DNA from: Flavobacterium sp.
GTDB taxonomy: Bacteria > Bacteroidota > Bacteroidia > Flavobacteriales > Flavobacteriaceae
DNA length: 64,000 bases
NCBI RefSeq assembly: GCF_027531705.1
Contig: NZ_JAPZSP010000005.1
Location: 25,187-89,186, forward strand
Reading direction: 5' to 3'
Position 1 is the stretch's first letter. Each line of letters begins with the position of its first letter. Of the stretch, positions 8,278 to 17,394 are shown piece after piece. A model generated the notes under the pieces. That model had not been told where the DNA came from. It searched no databases and saw only the letters and a list, made by a program, of their open reading frames with translations. The translations under genes were made by a program, and so were the position numbers.

Positions 8278-9501
8278 ATGAAAAAAATATTACTTTTATT
8301 TAGTTTACTGTTAATTCAGTTTGCTGTTGCTCAGAATATAACTTTTGCAGATACAAATTTTAAAAACTTATTATTAGCTTCTAAAATTGATTATAACGAT
8401 CCCTATTTTACAGGTGAATTTATCAATTATCCGAGCATTGACAGCAACAACGATGGTGAAATTTCACAAGCAGAAGCCTTACTTGTTATTAGGTTAGATA
8501 TGGGTTATGCAGAAATAAATGACTTGTCAGGCCTTGAATATTTTACAAATCTTGAGGGTTTTAATTCACTATATTTTAATTCTTCAAGTTTCAATTTTCC
8601 CACATTGGTTAATTTGGAAAATCTTACTCTTTCTGACGCTGTAAGTGGACTAAGCAATTTAACCAGTTTAGATTTATCAAGTAATATAAATTTAAAAAAA
8701 GTTAGTTGTTCGGTCTATGGTAATATAAATCTAAATAACTTGACTAATTTGAAAAGCTTATCGATTTTTGGAACGTTTACAGAGATTGATTTATCGGACT
8801 GTATAAATTTGCTTGAGTTGTATTTAACTGCGCCTTTAACTGAATTAAATCTATCTAGTAATACCAAACTTGTAAATTTAAATATTGCAAATTCTGACTT
8901 TACAACAATAAATTTAAGTTCTTGTCCTAATTTAGAAATTGTTTATATTAACAAAACAGAAATGGAAACCTTAAATTTAGGCTCAATAAAACATATTAGA
9001 TATCTTTTCGTTCAAGAAAATAAACTCACATCTTTAGACACAAGTTTCTTATTTAATTTGCAAAATTTAAACTGTGATAATAATGATTTAAACTATCTAT
9101 CTGTAAAAAATAATGGTTTAATTTTTGGTGATAATTCTGGAATGTCATTTGCTGGAAATCCAAATTTAGAAACTATTTGTTGCGATCCTAACGAAATTGT
9201 ATATATTCAAAACCAATGTAATTTTCTAGGTTATGATAATACTGTTGTAAGTGATTGTGCGCAACCACAAATTACTCTCAAAACGGTTACTATGTTTCCT
9301 AATCCTGTAAAAGATATGTTGCATTTGGATTCTGCTGAAAAAATAAATAAAGTTGAAGTTTTCGGAAGCAATGGATTGTTAATAATGACTTCCGAAAATG
9401 TAAGTGATGTTGTTGATATGCAAGCTTTGCAATCCGGAATATATTTTTTGAAAATTTATAGAGATATAGATGTTTCACAAATGAAATTTATGAAAGGTTA
9501 G
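8278..9501 (+). CDS. Secreted leucine-rich-repeat protein with T9SS type A sorting domain
   Basis: A 407-residue secreted protein. Residues 1-18 are a signal peptide (MKKILLLFSLLLIQFAVAQ). Residues 57-66 (DSNNDGEIS) form an EF-hand-like dockerin-type calcium loop. Irregular LRRs follow from about 75 to 290 (LTSLDLSSNINLKKV, LTELNLSSNTKLVNL). Residues 333-407 (MFPNPVKDMLHLDSAEKINK ... GIYFLKIY) are a classic Por-type C-terminal sorting domain that directs export by the type IX system. It probably acts as a surface-bound or released binding protein; the ligand is unknown. A terminator follows at 9519. Confidence 0.88.
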   Translation: MKKILLLFSLLLIQFAVAQNITFADTNFKNLLLASKIDYNDPYFTGEFINYPSIDSNNDGEISQAEALLVIRLDMGYAEINDLSGLEYFTNLEGFNSLYFNSSSFNFPTLVNLENLTLSDAVSGLSNLTSLDLSSNINLKKVSCSVYGNINLNNLTNLKSLSIFGTFTEIDLSDCINLLELYLTAPLTELNLSSNTKLVNLNIANSDFTTINLSSCPNLEIVYINKTEMETLNLGSIKHIRYLFVQENKLTSLDTSFLFNLQNLNCDNNDLNYLSVKNNGLIFGDNSGMSFAGNPNLETICCDPNEIVYIQNQCNFLGYDNTVVSDCAQPQITLKTVTMFPNPVKDMLHLDSAEKINKVEVFGSNGLLIMTSENVSDVVDMQALQSGIYFLKIYRDIDVSQMKFMKG

Positions 9502-9518
9502 ATTTTTGCTAAAAATAA

Positions 9519-9563
9519 AAAAATCCCAAATTTCAATTTAACGCATTGGAATTTGGGATTTTT
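9519..9563 (+). terminator. Rho-independent terminator after the LRR gene
   Basis: Arms 9521-9537 and 9545-9561 pair at 16 of 17 positions around a 7-base loop, with flanking A and T runs. It is 18 nt after the stop codon of the T9SS protein. Confidence 0.75.
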
Positions 9564-9705
9564 AATTTTACTCATTTCAATGACAATTTTATTTTGTAGT
9601 TTTTTAATTTTTAAAGTTTAAAAATGGAGTTGGAGTGTTGAAAGTTGTATTCTAAAAAGTGAGGGTTTTTATTTTTAAATTGTAGTTAAAAGTGAATTAA
9701 AATAG

Positions 9706-9741
9706 AAAACCCTTTCTTTATTTTATATTTGAAAGGGTATT
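9706..9741 (-). terminator. Probable terminator for the two-gene unit 10640-9776
   Basis: ACCCTTTC (9709-9716) pairs with GAAAGGGT (9731-9738). On the minus strand the hairpin is followed by a T-rich run and sits about 35 nt beyond the stop of the gene ending at 9776. Confidence 0.55.
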
Positions 9742-9775
9742 TTCATTTTATTGACACAGAAAAATATAATGTTAA

Positions 9776-10129
9776 TTATAATACATTAACAATTTTTACT
9801 CTGTCACCAATTTTTATTTTGGTTAATAATTCTTTTTCTACATCAAGTTCTTTAACTAATAAAGTAATTTGAAACATGTTTTTATCTTTTTTTAATTCAG
9901 ATACCAAAATGGTCATTTTATCTTGAATATGTTGCACTTTAAAAAAGCCTTTTGGAATTTCTAATTTACCTAAACTTTTTTTGGTAATAGGGTCAAAAAT
10001 CTCTTGACCTTCCTCATAAACAAGAAATCTCATATAAGAATCAATGAAATCATCATAACCTTTGTTTATGACAATTTGAAAATCATCTATTTTACTTGCT
10101 ACTAAAATATTTGAAGTTTTGTTATCCAT
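9776..10129 (-). CDS. Hypothetical protein, FlgT C-terminal-like beta domain
   Basis: A 117-residue soluble protein. The pattern KIDDFQIVINKGYDDFI ... FLVYEEGQEIFDPITKKSLGKLEIPKGFFKVQHIQDKMTILVSE ... KIGDRVKI resembles the small beta-barrel seen at the C-terminus of FlgT and in phage-like proteins paired with membrane proteins. I recognise the pattern but not a function. The start overlaps the upstream membrane-protein gene by 8 nt, which indicates translational coupling and a joint role. Confidence 0.55.
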   Translation of the reverse strand: MDNKTSNILVASKIDDFQIVINKGYDDFIDSYMRFLVYEEGQEIFDPITKKSLGKLEIPKGFFKVQHIQDKMTILVSELKKDKNMFQITLLVKELDVEKELLTKIKIGDRVKIVNVL

Positions 10130-10640
10130 TATAGCTGAGGTAATTTTTGATTAATATTGATAATAAAGCATTGTTTTCGTTGTTCAGTATTTTATCGAAA
10201 TCATCTTCATAAACAGTTTTAAAATTTTCTTCAAATGATAGAACTTTGATTTGTACAAATTCTTCTTGAATATTCTGAACATAACCATTTGCAAATAACT
10301 GTTGAAAATTATTTTTAATATAGTAAATTGATACCAGTTGAGAAAATTCAAGATTATTATTATTTTCAACGAGAAGTAGATTATCCTTTCTTGAAAATTG
10401 AAAAACTTTACTGTTTTTTACTATTCTTTGTGTATGACTTTTATATATGTCATAAGTTAATTTTATTAAGATAATTGAAATGAATGAACATAATATCAAA
10501 ACCGCAGCAAACCATTTAATGCTAAGACGAGTATCCCAATCAATGAAAATTGAAATTATTCCAAATAGACCTCCAACGATTCCAATTAAAATTGAGATAC
10601 CATTTAAAGATAAGATGTCATTTAGTTTTTGTTTTATCAT
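10122..10640 (-). CDS. Small membrane protein of unknown function
   Basis: A 172-residue protein with two predicted transmembrane segments (about 14-34, ISILIGIVGGLFGIISIFI; about 43-63, WFAAVLILCSFISIILI) and a cytosolic C-terminal part of about 110 residues with no recognised motif. It is the first gene of a two-gene unit with the FlgT-C-like protein that overlaps its 3' end. Base composition is lower in GC than purA next to it, which could mean accessory DNA. Confidence 0.55.
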   Translation of the reverse strand: MIKQKLNDILSLNGISILIGIVGGLFGIISIFIDWDTRLSIKWFAAVLILCSFISIILIKLTYDIYKSHTQRIVKNSKVFQFSRKDNLLLVENNNNLEFSQLVSIYYIKNNFQQLFANGYVQNIQEEFVQIKVLSFEENFKTVYEDDFDKILNNENNALLSILIKNYLSYNG

Positions 10641-10728
10641 TTAAGGCGAATTTTAAATAATTGATCAATAATTTTAATTATCAAATTTTAAACTAAAAAT
10701 TATTTAATCAATTAATTTTTTATAAATT

Positions 10729-12000
10729 CTATTTCAAAATAGTCTGTTTTCTATCAGGACCAACCGAAACTATTTTTATTGGAACTTCGACTTCTTTTTC
10801 AATAAATTCGATGTAGTCTTTTAGTTCTTTTGGTAAACTGTCAAATGTTGTTAAACCTGTTAAATCGGCTTGCCAACCTTTGAATTCGGTGTAAATTGGT
10901 GTTACGTTTTCTTCTTCGATGTTGTATGGTAAATGTTGAATAACTTGTCCTTTATAGTTGTAAGATGTACAAACTTTCAAGGTTTCAAATCCTGATAGAA
11001 CATCACCTTTCATCATCATTAATTGTGTTACGCCGTTCACTTGGATAGCATATTTTAAGGCAACCAAATCCAGCCAACCGCAACGTCTTTTTCTTCCAGT
11101 TACCGATCCAAATTCGTTTCCTACTTTTGCCATAACATCGCCAGCATCACCAAAATCTTCTGTTGGAAATGGACCAGAACCAACACGAGTTGTATAGGCT
11201 TTAAAAATTCCGAAGACTTCTTTGATTTTGTTAGGAGCAATTCCCAATCCTGTGCATGCGCCAGCTGCTGTTGTGTTGGATGATGTTACAAATGGATAAG
11301 TTCCAAAATCGACATCTAATAATGAACCTTGAGCACCTTCACAAAGAATTGATTTTCCTGCTTTTTGTGCTTGCGCCAAATATTCTTCGCTGTCTATAAA
11401 ATCTAGTTTTTTTAAATCTTCGATCGCTTCAAAAAACTCTTTTTCAAGTTCTGGTAAATTGTATTGAATAGAAACATCATAAAACTTAATCATAGCTTCA
11501 TGTTTGTCTGCCAAAGCTCTGTATCGTTCTTTGAAATCAGCTAATTCAATATCGCCAACACGAATTCCGTTTCGTCCTGTTTTGTCCATGTAAGTTGGAC
11601 CAATTCCTTTGAGTGTAGAACCAATTTTGGCTTTACCTTTAGAGGCTTCAGAAGCAGCATCAAGCAATCGGTGTGTTGGAAGAATTAAATGTGCTTTTCT
11701 TGAAATAATCAATTTAGATTTGATGTCCAAATTGAATTTGGCTAAACCGTCAATTTCGCTTTTGAAAACAACTGGGTCGATTACTACACCATTTCCAATA
11801 ATATTGATATTGTTTTTGTGAAAAATTCCAGACGGAATGGTTCTTAAAACATGTTTTATTCCGTCAAATTCTAACGTGTGTCCAGCATTTGGTCCGCCTT
11901 GGAAGCGTGCAATTATATCATATTTGGAAGTTAGTACGTCAACGATTTTTCCTTTTCCTTCGTCGCCCCATTGTAATCCTAGTAGTAAATCTACGGTCAT
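10729..12000 (-). CDS. purA: Adenylosuccinate synthetase
   Basis: PurA joins IMP and aspartate using GTP in the first step from IMP to AMP. The 423-residue protein has the P-loop signature GLQWGDEGKGKIVD at residues 8-21, the His loop GGPNAGHT, the switch region STLKGIGPTYMDKTGR, LLDVDFGTYPFVTSSNT and TTRVGSGPFPTE. Length and motifs are standard. It follows the fur-family gene on the same strand after 45 nt that hold a small palindrome. Confidence 0.97.
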   Translation of the reverse strand: MTVDLLLGLQWGDEGKGKIVDVLTSKYDIIARFQGGPNAGHTLEFDGIKHVLRTIPSGIFHKNNINIIGNGVVIDPVVFKSEIDGLAKFNLDIKSKLIISRKAHLILPTHRLLDAASEASKGKAKIGSTLKGIGPTYMDKTGRNGIRVGDIELADFKERYRALADKHEAMIKFYDVSIQYNLPELEKEFFEAIEDLKKLDFIDSEEYLAQAQKAGKSILCEGAQGSLLDVDFGTYPFVTSSNTTAAGACTGLGIAPNKIKEVFGIFKAYTTRVGSGPFPTEDFGDAGDVMAKVGNEFGSVTGRKRRCGWLDLVALKYAIQVNGVTQLMMMKGDVLSGFETLKVCTSYNYKGQVIQHLPYNIEEENVTPIYTEFKGWQADLTGLTTFDSLPKELKDYIEFIEKEVEVPIKIVSVGPDRKQTILK

Positions 12001-12020
12001 TTTTTTGTTGTTTATTGTTG

Positions 12021-12041
12021 AGACAAGGCATTGCCTTGTCT
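12021..12041. repeat. 21-bp palindrome between fur-like gene and purA
   Basis: AGACAAGGCA (12021-12030) and TGCCTTGTCT (12032-12041) are perfect arms around one base. I recall this GACAAGGCATTGCCTTGTC word as a dispersed intergenic palindrome in other genomes. It could act as an mRNA processing or stabilising hairpin between the two cotranscribed genes. Confidence 0.65.
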
Positions 12042-12045
12042 TTAC

Positions 12046-12501
12046 TTAATCTTTCTTCTTATTAGCATAAAAATACAACGAATGATTGTGTATTTCTATT
12101 CCAAAAATATCTTCGATGGTTTGTTTGATTGTTTGTATTCTTGGATCACAAAACTCGATTACTTCGCCAGTATCGGTCATAATGATATGATCGTGTTGTT
12201 TGTCGAAATACGATTTCTCATAATGTGCCTGATTTTGACCAAATTGATGCTTGCGAACCAATCCGCAGTCAAGTAGCAATTCGATAGTATTATACAAAGT
12301 TGCACGAGAAACGCGGTAGTTCTTGTTTTTCATTTTGATATACAAATTCTCAATGTCAAAATGTTCTTCACTATTGTAAATTTCTTGAAGAATAGCGTAG
12401 CGTTCAGGCGTTTTTCGGTGTCCATTATTTTCAAGATATGCCGTAAAAACATTTTTTACAGTTTCTTGATTTTTAGTATTGTCAGTTGCAATTTGTGTCA
12501 T
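12046..12501 (-). CDS. Fur-family transcriptional regulator
   Basis: A 151-residue metal-dependent repressor. The winged helix contains [14 protein letters not shown] and the recognition helix [19 protein letters not shown]; the C-terminal part has the metal-site pattern [20 protein letters not shown]. The CxxC structural zinc motifs of many Fur proteins are absent. Fur, Zur, PerR and Mur subtypes cannot be separated from sequence alone. The ATG at 12501 is preferred to a TTG nine bases upstream. It lies between spoT and purA in a same-strand run, preceded by an octamer tandem array. Confidence 0.88.
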   Translation of the reverse strand: MTQIATDNTKNQETVKNVFTAYLENNGHRKTPERYAILQEIYNSEEHFDIENLYIKMKNKNYRVSRATLYNTIELLLDCGLVRKHQFGQNQAHYEKSYFDKQHDHIIMTDTGEVIEFCDPRIQTIKQTIEDIFGIEIHNHSLYFYANKKKD

Positions 12502-12522
12502 ATCTGGCAAAGATAAATTTAA

Positions 12523-12560
12523 GTTTAGAAGTATAAAAGTTTAGCAGTTTAAAGTTATAA
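12523..12560. repeat. Degenerate GTTTAnnA octamer tandem array
   Basis: Four to five head-to-tail units (GTTTAGAA, GTATAAAA, GTTTAGCA, GTTTAAA-, GTTATAAA) stand just upstream of the fur-family gene. A longer array of the same octamer precedes lysA at 18611-18674. Confidence 0.6.
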
Positions 12561-12577
12561 ACTAATTGTTAATAAAG

Positions 12578-14797
12578 CTAGTTTTTATTTACTCGTGTAA
12601 CTTTTTCAATTCCGTCTATTTTTCTAATATTTTCAATTAATTTTTTCAAAATGGTGTTATTCTGAACGATTACGGTAACTTGACCATTGAAAATCCCTGC
12701 TTGTCCACTCAACGAAATACTTTGAATATTTACGTGCATATTGTTAGAAATCACTTTGGTTAATTCGTTTGTTAATCCTAATGAATCCATTCCGGTGATG
12801 TCTAAAACGGCTCTAAATTCTTGTTGGGATGAATCTATCCATTTGGTTTGCAAAATTCGGTAAGCATAATTTGATTGCAAGCTAATAGCATTTGGACAAT
12901 CTTTTTTATGCACTTTAATTCCTTCATTTATAGTAACAAATCCAAACACATCATCGCCAGGAATCGGATTGCAACAAGTGGAAAGTTTATAATCTAATTT
13001 ATCTTGTTCTGAACCAAAAACCAACATATCATAATTGTTGTTGATTACAGGTTTATGAATATCCTTGTCGGCAGTGCTTGGAGAACGCTTGATTTTGTTT
13101 TTGAAAAAATTCATCAACGTATTGCTTTTCTGCGCTGCGTAATCTTTTAGTTGTTGGTTTTCTATGCTGCCAATACCAACACGGTAAAATAAATCTAAAC
13201 TGGTTTTTAGTTTGAAAAAGTTAACTAATTCATTGACTACACTTTCGTTAAGTGTAATTTTTAAATGTTTTAATTTACGAGTTAATAATTCTTTGCCTTC
13301 TTCGGCAATTTTTTTATTATTATCATTTAATATATTTCTAATTTTGTTTTTGGCACGAGAAGTTGTTACATAATCAAGCCAATGGGCAGTTGGTTTTTGG
13401 TTTTGAGAAGTGATAATTTCTATTTGATCGCCACTTTTTAATTCATGATTTAGTTGAACAAGTTTACCATTTACACGTGTTCCAAGGGTTTTGATTCCCA
13501 ATTCAGAGTGAATACTGAAAGCAAAATCTAACGAAGTGGCACCTTTTGGTAATGATTTGATTTCACCTTTTGGAGTGAACACAAAAATCTCTTTGGCGTA
13601 CAAATTCATTTTGAAATCTTCGACAAAATCAACCGCATTGGTTTCGGAATTTTCGAGTGCTTCTTTTAGTAAATTTAGCCAGATATCAAGTCCACTTTCT
13701 TCGGTAGCACCTTGCTTGTATTTGTAATGTGCTGCATAACCTTTTTCGGCAATTTCGTCCATTCGTTCGCTTCTTACCTGTATTTCAACCCAACGACCTT
13801 TTGGTCCCATAACGGTTATGTGCAAAGCTTCATATCCGGTTGATTTTGGTGATGAAATCCAATCACGCAAACGACTCGGACTCGGACGATAATGATCGGT
13901 TACAATTGAATAAATTTTCCAAGCAAGAAATTTTTCATCATGTGGATTTGATTTGTAAACAATTCTAAGCGCGAATTTGTCGTAAACTTCATCAAAGCTG
14001 ACATTTTGCGCCGCCATTTTTCTACGAATAGAATAAATTGATTTTGGACGACCTTTGATTATATAATCAACACTTTCTTCGTCTAAAGCTTTTTTTAGCA
14101 CTTGCGAAATGTCTTCTATATATTGGTCTTGTTCTTCTTTGGTTTCTTTTATTTTGCTAACAATATCATTATAAATAGCTGGTTCAGTGTATTTTAAACC
14201 TAAATCTTCCAATTGCGTTTTGATGTTATACAAACCCAATCTGTGCGCTAATGGTGCGTAAATATATAAGGTTTCAGAAGCAATTTTCACTTGTTTGTAT
14301 TCGGGCATTGAACCCATAGTTTGCATATTGTGCAATCTATCAGCTAGTTTTATTAGGATTACCCTAACATCATCGTTGAGTGTTAATAGCATTTTACGGA
14401 AATTTTCCGCTTGCATCGACACATTTAAATCTTTCTTAACCTGAGAAATTTTGGTTAAACCTTCGACTAACTGCGCTACTTTTTTGTTAAACATTTTTTC
14501 TATGTCTTCAACAGTAATATCAGTATCTTCAACAACATCATGCATTAAAGCAGCCGCAATAGAAGTAGCTCCAAGTCCGATTTCTGACGCGACAATTTTG
14601 GCAACAGCAATAGGATGGAAGATATAGGCTTCTCCCGATTTGCGTCGTTGGTCTTTGTGAGCATCTACTGCCAAGTCAAATGCTTTTCGGATTAGTTTTT
14701 TATCAGCTTCACTAAGTGTTTGATAACTAATACGCAGCAATTCTTTGTATTCTTGGGCAATTGCTTTGTTTTCTTTTTCTATGTCAATCTCAGTCAT
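12578..14797 (-). CDS. Bifunctional (p)ppGpp synthetase/hydrolase (RelA/SpoT family)
   Basis: A 739-residue Rel/SpoT protein that makes and degrades the stringent-response alarmone. Residues 55-150 form the HD hydrolase domain (FHPIAVAKIV, ALMHDVVEDTD, KLADRLHNMQTM). The synthetase domain follows at about 240-355 (KGRPKSIYSIRRKM, YEALHITVMGPKGRWVEIQVR). The TGS domain (VFTPKGEIKSLPKGATSLDFAF) is at about 400-460, then a zinc-finger/helical region (STCCNPIPGDDVFGF) and a C-terminal ACT domain. Both catalytic sites look intact, as expected where there is a single long RSH enzyme. Confidence 0.95.
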   Translation of the reverse strand: MTEIDIEKENKAIAQEYKELLRISYQTLSEADKKLIRKAFDLAVDAHKDQRRKSGEAYIFHPIAVAKIVASEIGLGATSIAAALMHDVVEDTDITVEDIEKMFNKKVAQLVEGLTKISQVKKDLNVSMQAENFRKMLLTLNDDVRVILIKLADRLHNMQTMGSMPEYKQVKIASETLYIYAPLAHRLGLYNIKTQLEDLGLKYTEPAIYNDIVSKIKETKEEQDQYIEDISQVLKKALDEESVDYIIKGRPKSIYSIRRKMAAQNVSFDEVYDKFALRIVYKSNPHDEKFLAWKIYSIVTDHYRPSPSRLRDWISSPKSTGYEALHITVMGPKGRWVEIQVRSERMDEIAEKGYAAHYKYKQGATEESGLDIWLNLLKEALENSETNAVDFVEDFKMNLYAKEIFVFTPKGEIKSLPKGATSLDFAFSIHSELGIKTLGTRVNGKLVQLNHELKSGDQIEIITSQNQKPTAHWLDYVTTSRAKNKIRNILNDNNKKIAEEGKELLTRKLKHLKITLNESVVNELVNFFKLKTSLDLFYRVGIGSIENQQLKDYAAQKSNTLMNFFKNKIKRSPSTADKDIHKPVINNNYDMLVFGSEQDKLDYKLSTCCNPIPGDDVFGFVTINEGIKVHKKDCPNAISLQSNYAYRILQTKWIDSSQQEFRAVLDITGMDSLGLTNELTKVISNNMHVNIQSISLSGQAGIFNGQVTVIVQNNTILKKLIENIRKIDGIEKVTRVNKN

Positions 14798-15018
14798 TGG
14801 TCTATTCTAGTAGTTGAATTTCTAAAATTAACAATAAGAAATGAGTTGTGCAAGTGGAAAAAATTAAATCTTCAAATTCTTAGTTTCATATATGTAGAAT
14901 TTATTTTTTAGTGGTCATATATGTTATCGCCTTTTTATATATAGGTGTTTGCGTATGCAACATGTTGTTAATGGCGATTTCTTACCAATTTCTTCATCTT
15001 CATTTGTTTTCAAATATG

Positions 15019-15026
15019 TATTTTTG
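15019..15026 (+). promoter_or_regulatory. -7 promoter box TATTTTTG for the phosphatase gene
   Basis: TATTTTTG matches TAnnTTTG and ends 17 nt before the ATG at 15044. No well-spaced -33 TTTG is seen. The 246-base divergent region behind it (14798-15043) holds no other recognisable feature. Confidence 0.45.
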
Positions 15027-15043
15027 TCAAAATTATTTTTGTT

Positions 15044-16657
15044 ATGAAAAAAATCCTATTGTTATTCGTTATTGTTTTATTTTCAAATGTTCTGGCACAA
15101 GAACGTCCAAAATTGGTGGTTGGAATTGTTGTTGACCAAATGAAGATGGAGTATTTGTACCGTTTTTCGAATGATTTTTCAGAAAATGGATTCAAGCGAT
15201 TGATGAATAAAGGCTATACTTTTCATAATATGCATTACAATTATATGCCAACTTATACGGCACCAGGTCATGCTTCGGTTTATACAGGAACAACGCCATC
15301 TGTTCATGGAATTGTAAGCAACGAGTGGTTTCACCGAACTTTAAAAAAAGAGGTGTATTGTACAGACGATGCTACTGTAACAACATTAGTTCCCGGAACA
15401 GAAACCGAAGGAAAAATGTCGCCAAGAAACTTGCAAAGTTCAACGATTACGGATGAATTGAAAATGGCAACCAATTTTAAAGGAAAAGTTATTGGAATTA
15501 GTATTAAAGATAGAGGTGCAATTTTGCCAGCTGGACATTTTGCCGATTGGGCTTTTTGGTACACTAAAACAGGTGAGTTTATTTCGAGTTCTTATTATGG
15601 AACTGCTTTGCCAACTTGGGCTAACGATTTTAACAAAGAAAAAAATTATAGTAAATATGCCGAAAAAGGTTGGGGATTATTAAAAGCGAAAGAAACGTAT
15701 AACGAAAGTCTTCCAGATGACAATCCGTATGAAGGGAAGTTGTATAAAAAAACACCATTTTTCCCTTATAATATGAAAGAAATGCTAGATAATAACGATG
15801 CTGGTGTTTTACGTGTTAGTCCGTATGGAAATAATTTGGTGGTAGATTTTGCCAAACGAGCCATCGAAAAAGAATCGTTAGGAAAAGATGCCATTACCGA
15901 TTTTTTAGCAATAAGTTTTTCGTCAACTGATTATATTGGACATACTTTTGGACCGCGTTCTATCGAAATTCAAGATACTTATTTAAGGTTAGATGAAACA
16001 ATTGCCGATTTTTTGAATTATTTGGATAAAACTGTTGGTAAAAATCAATATTTGGTGTTCTTAACGGCAGATCATGCTGGTGCAGAAAATGTTACGTATT
16101 TGAAAGATAATAAATACAAAGTTGACAACATTAATTATAAAAATGTCGAATCTGATTTGAAAGAGTTTTCTAAGGCCACTTTTGGAGAAGATTTACTATT
16201 GAAATACGATAGTTTTAATGTGTTTTTTGATAAAGATTTAATCAAAACTAAAGGATTGGAATTGTCAAAAGTGAAACAAGCTTTTAAAGATTTTCTTTAT
16301 ACCAAAGAGTATGTGAAACGTGTCTTTACTGAAGAAGAAATTCTGGCATCTTCAGGAACAGATGATTTAATTGATTTTGTTGCTAATGGTTATGACCCGA
16401 CGCAAAATGGCGAATTGTATTTTATATACAAACCTGGTTATATCGAATATATGGCAACTGGAACTTCGCACGGTTCACCTTATAGTTACGATACGCATGT
16501 TCCGTTATTGTTTTACGGTTGGAATATCAAAAAAGGCGAGTCGCATGATAAAAAAGTGATTACTCAAATTGCACCAACGGTTTCTCAATTGTTGAAAATT
16601 ACGATGCCAAATAGCACCAAAAGTGAAGTGTTAACCGAAGTTTTTACTAAGAAATAA
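15044..16657 (+). CDS. PafA-like alkaline phosphatase (nucleotide pyrophosphatase/phosphodiesterase superfamily)
   Basis: A 537-residue exported phosphomonoesterase. The signal peptide is MKKILLLFVIVLFSNVLAQ. The nucleophile Thr lies in TYTAPGHASVYTGT at about 70-72. The Lys-x-Arg pair of PafA enzymes is visible as K155 and R157 in IKDRGAILPAGH, replacing the Arg of E. coli PhoA. Zinc ligands appear in SSTDYIGHTFGP, LTADHAGAENV and TGTSHGSPYSYDTHVPLLFYG. It probably releases phosphate from phosphomonoesters in the periplasm. Its stop directly abuts the stop of the next, convergent gene. Confidence 0.9.
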   Translation: MKKILLLFVIVLFSNVLAQERPKLVVGIVVDQMKMEYLYRFSNDFSENGFKRLMNKGYTFHNMHYNYMPTYTAPGHASVYTGTTPSVHGIVSNEWFHRTLKKEVYCTDDATVTTLVPGTETEGKMSPRNLQSSTITDELKMATNFKGKVIGISIKDRGAILPAGHFADWAFWYTKTGEFISSSYYGTALPTWANDFNKEKNYSKYAEKGWGLLKAKETYNESLPDDNPYEGKLYKKTPFFPYNMKEMLDNNDAGVLRVSPYGNNLVVDFAKRAIEKESLGKDAITDFLAISFSSTDYIGHTFGPRSIEIQDTYLRLDETIADFLNYLDKTVGKNQYLVFLTADHAGAENVTYLKDNKYKVDNINYKNVESDLKEFSKATFGEDLLLKYDSFNVFFDKDLIKTKGLELSKVKQAFKDFLYTKEYVKRVFTEEEILASSGTDDLIDFVANGYDPTQNGELYFIYKPGYIEYMATGTSHGSPYSYDTHVPLLFYGWNIKKGESHDKKVITQIAPTVSQLLKITMPNSTKSEVLTEVFTKK

Positions 16658-17317
16658 TTATTTTTCTCTAATTACGATAAGTTTAGCTTTGAAACCTTTT
16701 GCTTGCGAAAAAATTACATTTTTTTTCAAAACATCTTGGTAATCAATAACTAAATACTGAGTTGTATTAGGGTAATATTCGCCTTCATTTAGGGTAACAA
16801 ACTCTATTGTATTGAAACCCATTTGCAGATTGATTATGAATTTCTGTAAATTAAAATCTAACCTTATTTGAGGAACTTCTAGCTTTCCGTTTACGTACAG
16901 ACTTAGCATATCGCCATCCACCATTTGATTATCTCGAACGTTGATGGTTAAGAATTCTCCTTTTGTAACAAAATCACCAAAGTATTCATCTTTTCTAAAT
17001 GCGCCATAATCGATATCAGGATTGCCTTCACCAATGGCTATTTTTTTGTTTAAATCTTCTACAATCAAGTCGCCGGGATTGACAAATTGATTTTTTTTAG
17101 TCATACTTAAAGGATTGAGGTTTTCAATTTTTTTGGTCGGACTAACTGGTGCAGGATTTGAAAAAGGATTTGTTTTTGGAGTAGTAGGCGCAATAGTTTT
17201 ATTTCCATCATCTTTTATAGACGGTGGAATGGAAAAAGATTTATTCGAAAATTCAACTTGAGCATTACTCGATGCGCAAATTATTATTAGAAAAAAGAAA
17301 GCACTAAAAATTTTCAC
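16658..17317 (-). CDS. Exported hypothetical protein
   Basis: A 219-residue protein with a signal peptide (KIFSAFFFLIIICASSNAQ) from a GTG start at 17317. Residues 30-95 are Pro/Lys/Asn-rich and low in complexity; residues 100-219 look like a compact beta-sandwich (GEFLTINVRDNQMVDGDMLSLYVNGK). I do not recognise a named family. It converges on the phosphatase gene with no gap between the two stop codons. Confidence 0.7.
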   Translation of the reverse strand: MKIFSAFFFLIIICASSNAQVEFSNKSFSIPPSIKDDGNKTIAPTTPKTNPFSNPAPVSPTKKIENLNPLSMTKKNQFVNPGDLIVEDLNKKIAIGEGNPDIDYGAFRKDEYFGDFVTKGEFLTINVRDNQMVDGDMLSLYVNGKLEVPQIRLDFNLQKFIINLQMGFNTIEFVTLNEGEYYPNTTQYLVIDYQDVLKKNVIFSQAKGFKAKLIVIREK

Positions 17318-17394
17318 AGCCTATTTTTTGGTTAAAAATATAAAAAAATGGAAAAGCTACATTAATTTTAACTTTTCCATTAGATTATCAAAAA

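Noticed and set aside
6221..9501. A starch utilization (sus-type) locus
   Set aside because: Only the amylase and a T9SS LRR protein are present; susC, susD, susR and other glycosidases are missing.
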